7,663 bases of DNA from an uncultured Prevotella sp. GTDB taxonomy: Bacteria > Bacteroidota > Bacteroidia > Bacteroidales > Bacteroidaceae. This document shows, in pieces, positions 5,462 through 7,663 of the stretch. Position numbers and translations under genes: made by a program. Location of the stretch: NCBI GenBank assembly GCA_934230965.1, contig CAKQFW010000098.1, positions 1-7,663 of the forward strand, given 5' to 3'. The notes beneath the pieces are model-generated. The model was not told the DNA's origin. It searched no databases and saw nothing but the letters and a program-made list of their open reading frames with translations. Every line of letters starts with the position of its first letter. Within the stretch, counting starts at the first letter, position 1.

Positions 5462-7204
5462 CTTGCTTGTTTTCTTTTCAGCCTTCTTCTCGGCTTTCTT
5501 GTCATCGGCCTTCTTTTCGTCAACCGTCTTCTTCTCGGCCTTTACTTTGGGCGTGAGCAGTGCGCGGTATTCGTCGGGGGCGTTTAGCAGACGCACAGCC
5601 TCTTTGTATTGCGGGTCGTAGCGCAGACTGTGCTCGATGGCACCCTTTTGATAATAGTATATGGCCATGATGTCGAGGGCGATGAGCTGCTTGATGTGCT
5701 CTTTGTTGTAGGGCCAGTCGAGTTCTTTTTCCAGGTTATGGCTCAACTTCTTCTTCAGAGCCTCGAAGTCGGCCTTGGCATCATCGTAATAGCCCTCAAA
5801 CTGTGCCACGCGTTCAAGCTCTTTCAGGTATTTCTCGCTCAGACGGTCGTAGCTGAAACCGCTGGCCAACACTGCTTGCTTAAACTCGTCATAGTCGGCA
5901 TCAGAGAGTTCAAAGTCGGCGGGCGATGCCACGTTGGGGTGCTTCTTCATATATTCTACCTCGTAGTTGAGCAGCACGCTGGTGGTGTCAACACGGTCGA
6001 GATAGAGGGCAATGTTAGGCATTGAGTCGGCCTTCATCACAATGTCGGGCTTGATGCCGCCACCGTCGCGCACCTCGCGTCCTGCTGCGGTGTAGAAGAG
6101 GTGTGTGAGCGAGTCGGGCACATGCTCGGTATATCCGCCTTTAGCGTGTTTGTAGTTGATGGCCTGTATGCAGCGTCCGCTGGGGATGTAATATTTTGCG
6201 GTGGTGAGCTTCAGCTTACCGTTATAGGGCAGCGGCACGTTGGGCACCTGTACCAAGCCCTTGCCATAGGTGCGTGTGCCTACAATGACGGCGCGGTCGA
6301 GGTCTTGCAGGGCACCGCTCGTAATCTCGCTGGCGCTGGCTGTGGCCTCGTTTACCAGCACCACGATGGGCATCACGGTGTCGATAGGCTCAACGGTGGT
6401 GGCAAATGTTTGGTTGGCGTTCTTTATCTTGCCCTTCATGGTGAGCAGTGTCTTGCCCTTAGGCAAGAACATGTTTAAGATGCTGATGGCCTCTTGCACC
6501 GAGCCGCCGCCGTTGTCGCGTAGGTCGATGATGAGCTTCTTGGCACCGCGCTGCTTCAGATCGATGAAGGCGCGACGGAAGTCTTTCGACGAACCTTCAA
6601 GAAACTGTGTGTAATTGATGACGCCGATGTCGCCTTCCTTCATGCCGTAGTAGGGCAAGTAGGGCATCTGTATGGCTTTGCGCGTAATCTTCATGATGAG
6701 CTTTTTGCCCGTGGTGGGGCGCAGCACCTTTAGCTCGAGCGTGGTGCCTGGGTTGCCGCGCAGGTGGTCGCTGACATACTGGTTTGTTTTGTCGGTCATG
6801 TCTTCGCCATCAATGCTCAGAATGATGTCGCCTTTCTTTAGGCCAGCTTCAGCGGCGGGCATACCCTCGTAGGGCTCGTTTATCACCACGCGCTTTTCTT
6901 TAAAGTTGTAGCTGATGATGGCTCCCACGCCCGCATACTTGCCCGTCATCATCTCCTTATATTCGGCAGCCTTGTCTTCGGGATAGTAGGTGGTGTAGGG
7001 GTCGAGGCTATGTAGCATGGTGTTGATGGCAGTGCCCACCACGTCGGTAGCGTTCAGTGTGTCAACATACATGAAGTCGAGGTTCTTGTATATGGCGTTG
7101 AACACCTCCAGGTTTTTGGCCACGTCATAGTTGTGGTCGTTCATGTTTTGTGCGGCCAGCGGCAGCGAGAGCAGCCACAGGGCCAAGGCAATTAATTTTT
7201 TCAT
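5447..7204 (-). CDS. S41 family C-terminal processing peptidase (CtpA/Tsp type) with PDZ domain
   Basis: The protein has 585 residues. It has a signal peptide (about 1-19, MKKLIALALWLLSLPLAAQ), an N-terminal helical part, a PDZ domain (about 85-165; GVGAIISYN, then GLKKGDIILSIDGEDM) and the S41 core. The core shows LRDNGGG (228-234), ATASASEI (287-294) and RTYGKGLVQ (311-319). By spacing against E. coli Tsp (25 residues from Ser to Lys), the nucleophile is Ser290 and the general base Lys315, with Gln319 completing the set. A helical C-terminal region (about 415-550) follows, then a low-complexity Lys/Glu/Ala tail (about 555-585). Such enzymes are exported and cleave proteins from or near the C-terminus, with PDZ-controlled activation. 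The physiological substrate is unknown. The gene is monocistronic, convergent with crcB and divergent from the tRNA gene. The start at 7204 gives an ideal signal peptide. Confidence 0.94.
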   Translation of the reverse strand: MKKLIALALWLLSLPLAAQNMNDHNYDVAKNLEVFNAIYKNLDFMYVDTLNATDVVGTAINTMLHSLDPYTTYYPEDKAAEYKEMMTGKYAGVGAIISYNFKEKRVVINEPYEGMPAAEAGLKKGDIILSIDGEDMTDKTNQYVSDHLRGNPGTTLELKVLRPTTGKKLIMKITRKAIQMPYLPYYGMKEGDIGVINYTQFLEGSSKDFRRAFIDLKQRGAKKLIIDLRDNGGGSVQEAISILNMFLPKGKTLLTMKGKIKNANQTFATTVEPIDTVMPIVVLVNEATASASEITSGALQDLDRAVIVGTRTYGKGLVQVPNVPLPYNGKLKLTTAKYYIPSGRCIQAINYKHAKGGYTEHVPDSLTHLFYTAAGREVRDGGGIKPDIVMKADSMPNIALYLDRVDTTSVLLNYEVEYMKKHPNVASPADFELSDADYDEFKQAVLASGFSYDRLSEKYLKELERVAQFEGYYDDAKADFEALKKKLSHNLEKELDWPYNKEHIKQLIALDIMAIYYYQKGAIEHSLRYDPQYKEAVRLLNAPDEYRALLTPKVKAEKKTVDEKKADDKKAEKKAEKKTSKKTKK

Positions 7205-7226
7205 TGCGGTGGTATAACTTATATGT

Positions 7227-7268
7227 TATGTTTTTTGTTCTGTTACGTTATGTTTTATTCTGTTACGT
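7227..7268. repeat. Imperfect tandem direct repeat before the protease start
   Basis: On the plus strand TATGTTTTTTGTTCTGTTACGT without its last bases differing (7227-7248, 22 bases) is followed directly by TATGTTTTATTCTGTTACGT (7249-7268, 20 bases). The shared ends are TATGTTTT and TTCTGTTACGT. On the minus strand the units read ACGTAACAGAA followed by an A-rich run and CATA. They lie 23-64 bases upstream of the protease ATG, within the probable leader. They could be a regulatory or translation-enhancing element, or simple sequence. Confidence 0.6.
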
Positions 7269-7359
7269 CCTCTTCAGTTGCGTTCTTTTCATTTTTATGT
7301 GTTTCTCTGTCTCGTGCTGCTACTTTTGAACAAGAAGCCCGAGCCTACACCTTATTATA

Positions 7360-7392
7360 TATATAATATAGAACGGCAGAATATATTATATA
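7360..7392. repeat. AT-only perfect inverted repeat
   Basis: TATATAATATA (7360-7370) and TATATTATATA (7382-7392) are perfect reverse complements separated by 11 bases that include GAACGGCAG. The structure lies between the protease promoter and its start, so it would form a hairpin early in the leader RNA, or a cruciform in DNA. No function is recognised. Confidence 0.65.
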
Positions 7393-7438
7393 GGGCGTGC
7401 AGAGGAAGAGCCAATACCGTTTTCGGCTTTCACGAGTA

Positions 7439-7469
7439 CAAAAGTACGACATTAAGCGCGTAAAACAGA
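7439..7469 (-). promoter_or_regulatory. Candidate promoter of the S41 protease gene
   Basis: Reading the minus strand, TCTG (7469-7466) is followed after 19 bases by TACTTTTG (7446-7439). The -7 element matches TAnnTTTG exactly and the -33 element differs from TTTG by one base. No other match to the -7 pattern was found on this strand between here and the protease start. A/T tracts upstream (7480-7530) are shared with the divergent tRNA promoter and may help polymerase binding. Confidence 0.5.
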
Positions 7470-7538
7470 GAAAATACCCACTTTTTTATCTATTTTTAGC
7501 CTTAAAATGAAAAAAGTTGGAAAAAAGTTTCGAAAATG

Positions 7539-7570
7539 TTTGGAGGAAACAAAAAAATGCTTTACCTTTG
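7539..7570 (+). promoter_or_regulatory. Promoter of the tRNA-Asn gene
   Basis: TTTG (7539-7542), a 20-base spacer and TACCTTTG (7563-7570) match the Bacteroidota vegetative promoter exactly. An A-rich region with A and T tracts precedes it. Transcription would start near 7576, about 15 bases before the mature tRNA 5' end. This is the strongest promoter match in the window and supports the phylum assignment. Confidence 0.8.
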
Positions 7571-7590
7571 CACACGCAATTCAGAACAAT

Positions 7591-7663
7591 GCTTCAATAG
7601 CTCAGTTGGTTAGAGCACCTGACTGTTAATCAGGGGGTCGTTGGTTCAAGCCCATCTTGAAGC
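7591..7663 (+). tRNA. tRNA-Asn (anticodon GTT)
   Basis: The 73 bases fold into a complete cloverleaf. The acceptor stem is GCTTCAA/TTGAAGC, the D arm GCTC/GAGC with loop AGTTGGTTA, and the anticodon stem CCTGA/TCAGG with loop CTGTTAA. The anticodon GTT is at 7625-7627, the variable loop is GGGTC, and the T arm is GTTGG/CCATC with loop TTCAAGC. The T stem contains one T-T mismatch (second pair). The window stops at the last acceptor base, so the discriminator base and any encoded CCA lie outside. Further tRNA genes may follow to the right. Confidence 0.97.

Larger units (their letters stand above)
7205..7432 (-). other. Probable long AT-rich 5' leader of the S41 protease gene; no gene seen
   Basis: If the promoter at 7439-7469 is correct, transcription begins near 7432 and leaves about 225 nt untranslated. 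This leader carries an imperfect A-rich direct repeat (7227-7268) and an 11-bp AT-only inverted repeat (7360-7392). It also has a tiny frame, ATG at 7292 to TAA at 7263, encoding MKRTQLKRT after an A-rich stretch. I see no recognised riboswitch. The open frame on the plus strand across this region starts at a TTG and has no support. Confidence 0.4.

Noticed and set aside
7321..7328. A plus-strand TACTTTTG that matches the -7 consensus
   Set aside because: No convincing -33 TTTG lies 19-20 bases upstream and no gene follows before the tRNA promoter. A chance match in AT-rich DNA is more likely.
7278..7463. A 61-codon plus-strand frame with a hydrophobic stretch (starting at TTG 7278)
   Set aside because: It starts with TTG, has no promoter or family match, runs antisense through the probable protease leader and promoter, and its AT-rich composition explains the Tyr/Ile/Asn-rich middle.

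Overview
The window comes from a chromosome of the phylum Bacteroidota, most likely a Prevotella-like member of the Bacteroidales. Four things point there: an ECF sigma factor, FecR and a TonB-dependent receptor with an N-terminal signalling domain; a DUF4249 lipoprotein next to that receptor; promoter elements of the Bacteroidota type (TTTG, about 19-20 nt, TAnnTTTG); and no Shine-Dalgarno sequences before the genes. Genus is inferred from overall impression, not demonstrated.

Layout from left to right. Bases 1-4819 hold a leftward (minus-strand) cluster. In order of transcription it contains an ECF sigma-70 factor (4289-4819), a 899-residue TonB-dependent outer-membrane receptor with STN, carboxypeptidase-regulatory-like, plug and barrel regions (1543-4242), a DUF4249 lipoprotein (371-1507), and the start of a FecR-type anti-sigma factor that runs off the left edge (1-312). 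The gaps are 46, 35 and 58 bases, so this is probably one operon. Together they look like a trans-envelope signalling and uptake system: the receptor and surface lipoprotein bind an unknown ligand, the STN domain touches FecR across the periplasm, and FecR controls the sigma factor. The FecR gene is placed last rather than directly after the sigma gene. A 7-bp tandem repeat supplies its start codon.

Divergent from this cluster is a single crcB/fluC fluoride channel gene (4885-5259, plus strand). Its putative promoter overlaps head-to-head with that of the sigma gene. The convergent gap 5260-5446 holds a tandem array of palindromic units with a 53-bp period. Next comes a leftward S41 C-terminal processing protease (5447-7204) with signal peptide, PDZ, an intact Ser/Lys/Gln catalytic set and an unusual Lys-rich tail.

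Bases 7205-7590 carry no convincing gene. They hold a probable long AT-rich leader and promoter for the protease, and a very good promoter for a rightward tRNA-Asn gene (7591-7663) that ends at the window edge. I see no insertion sequence, CRISPR array, phage gene or defence system. The most notable features are the reordered sigma/receptor/FecR cluster, the palindromic array and the shared divergent promoter region.
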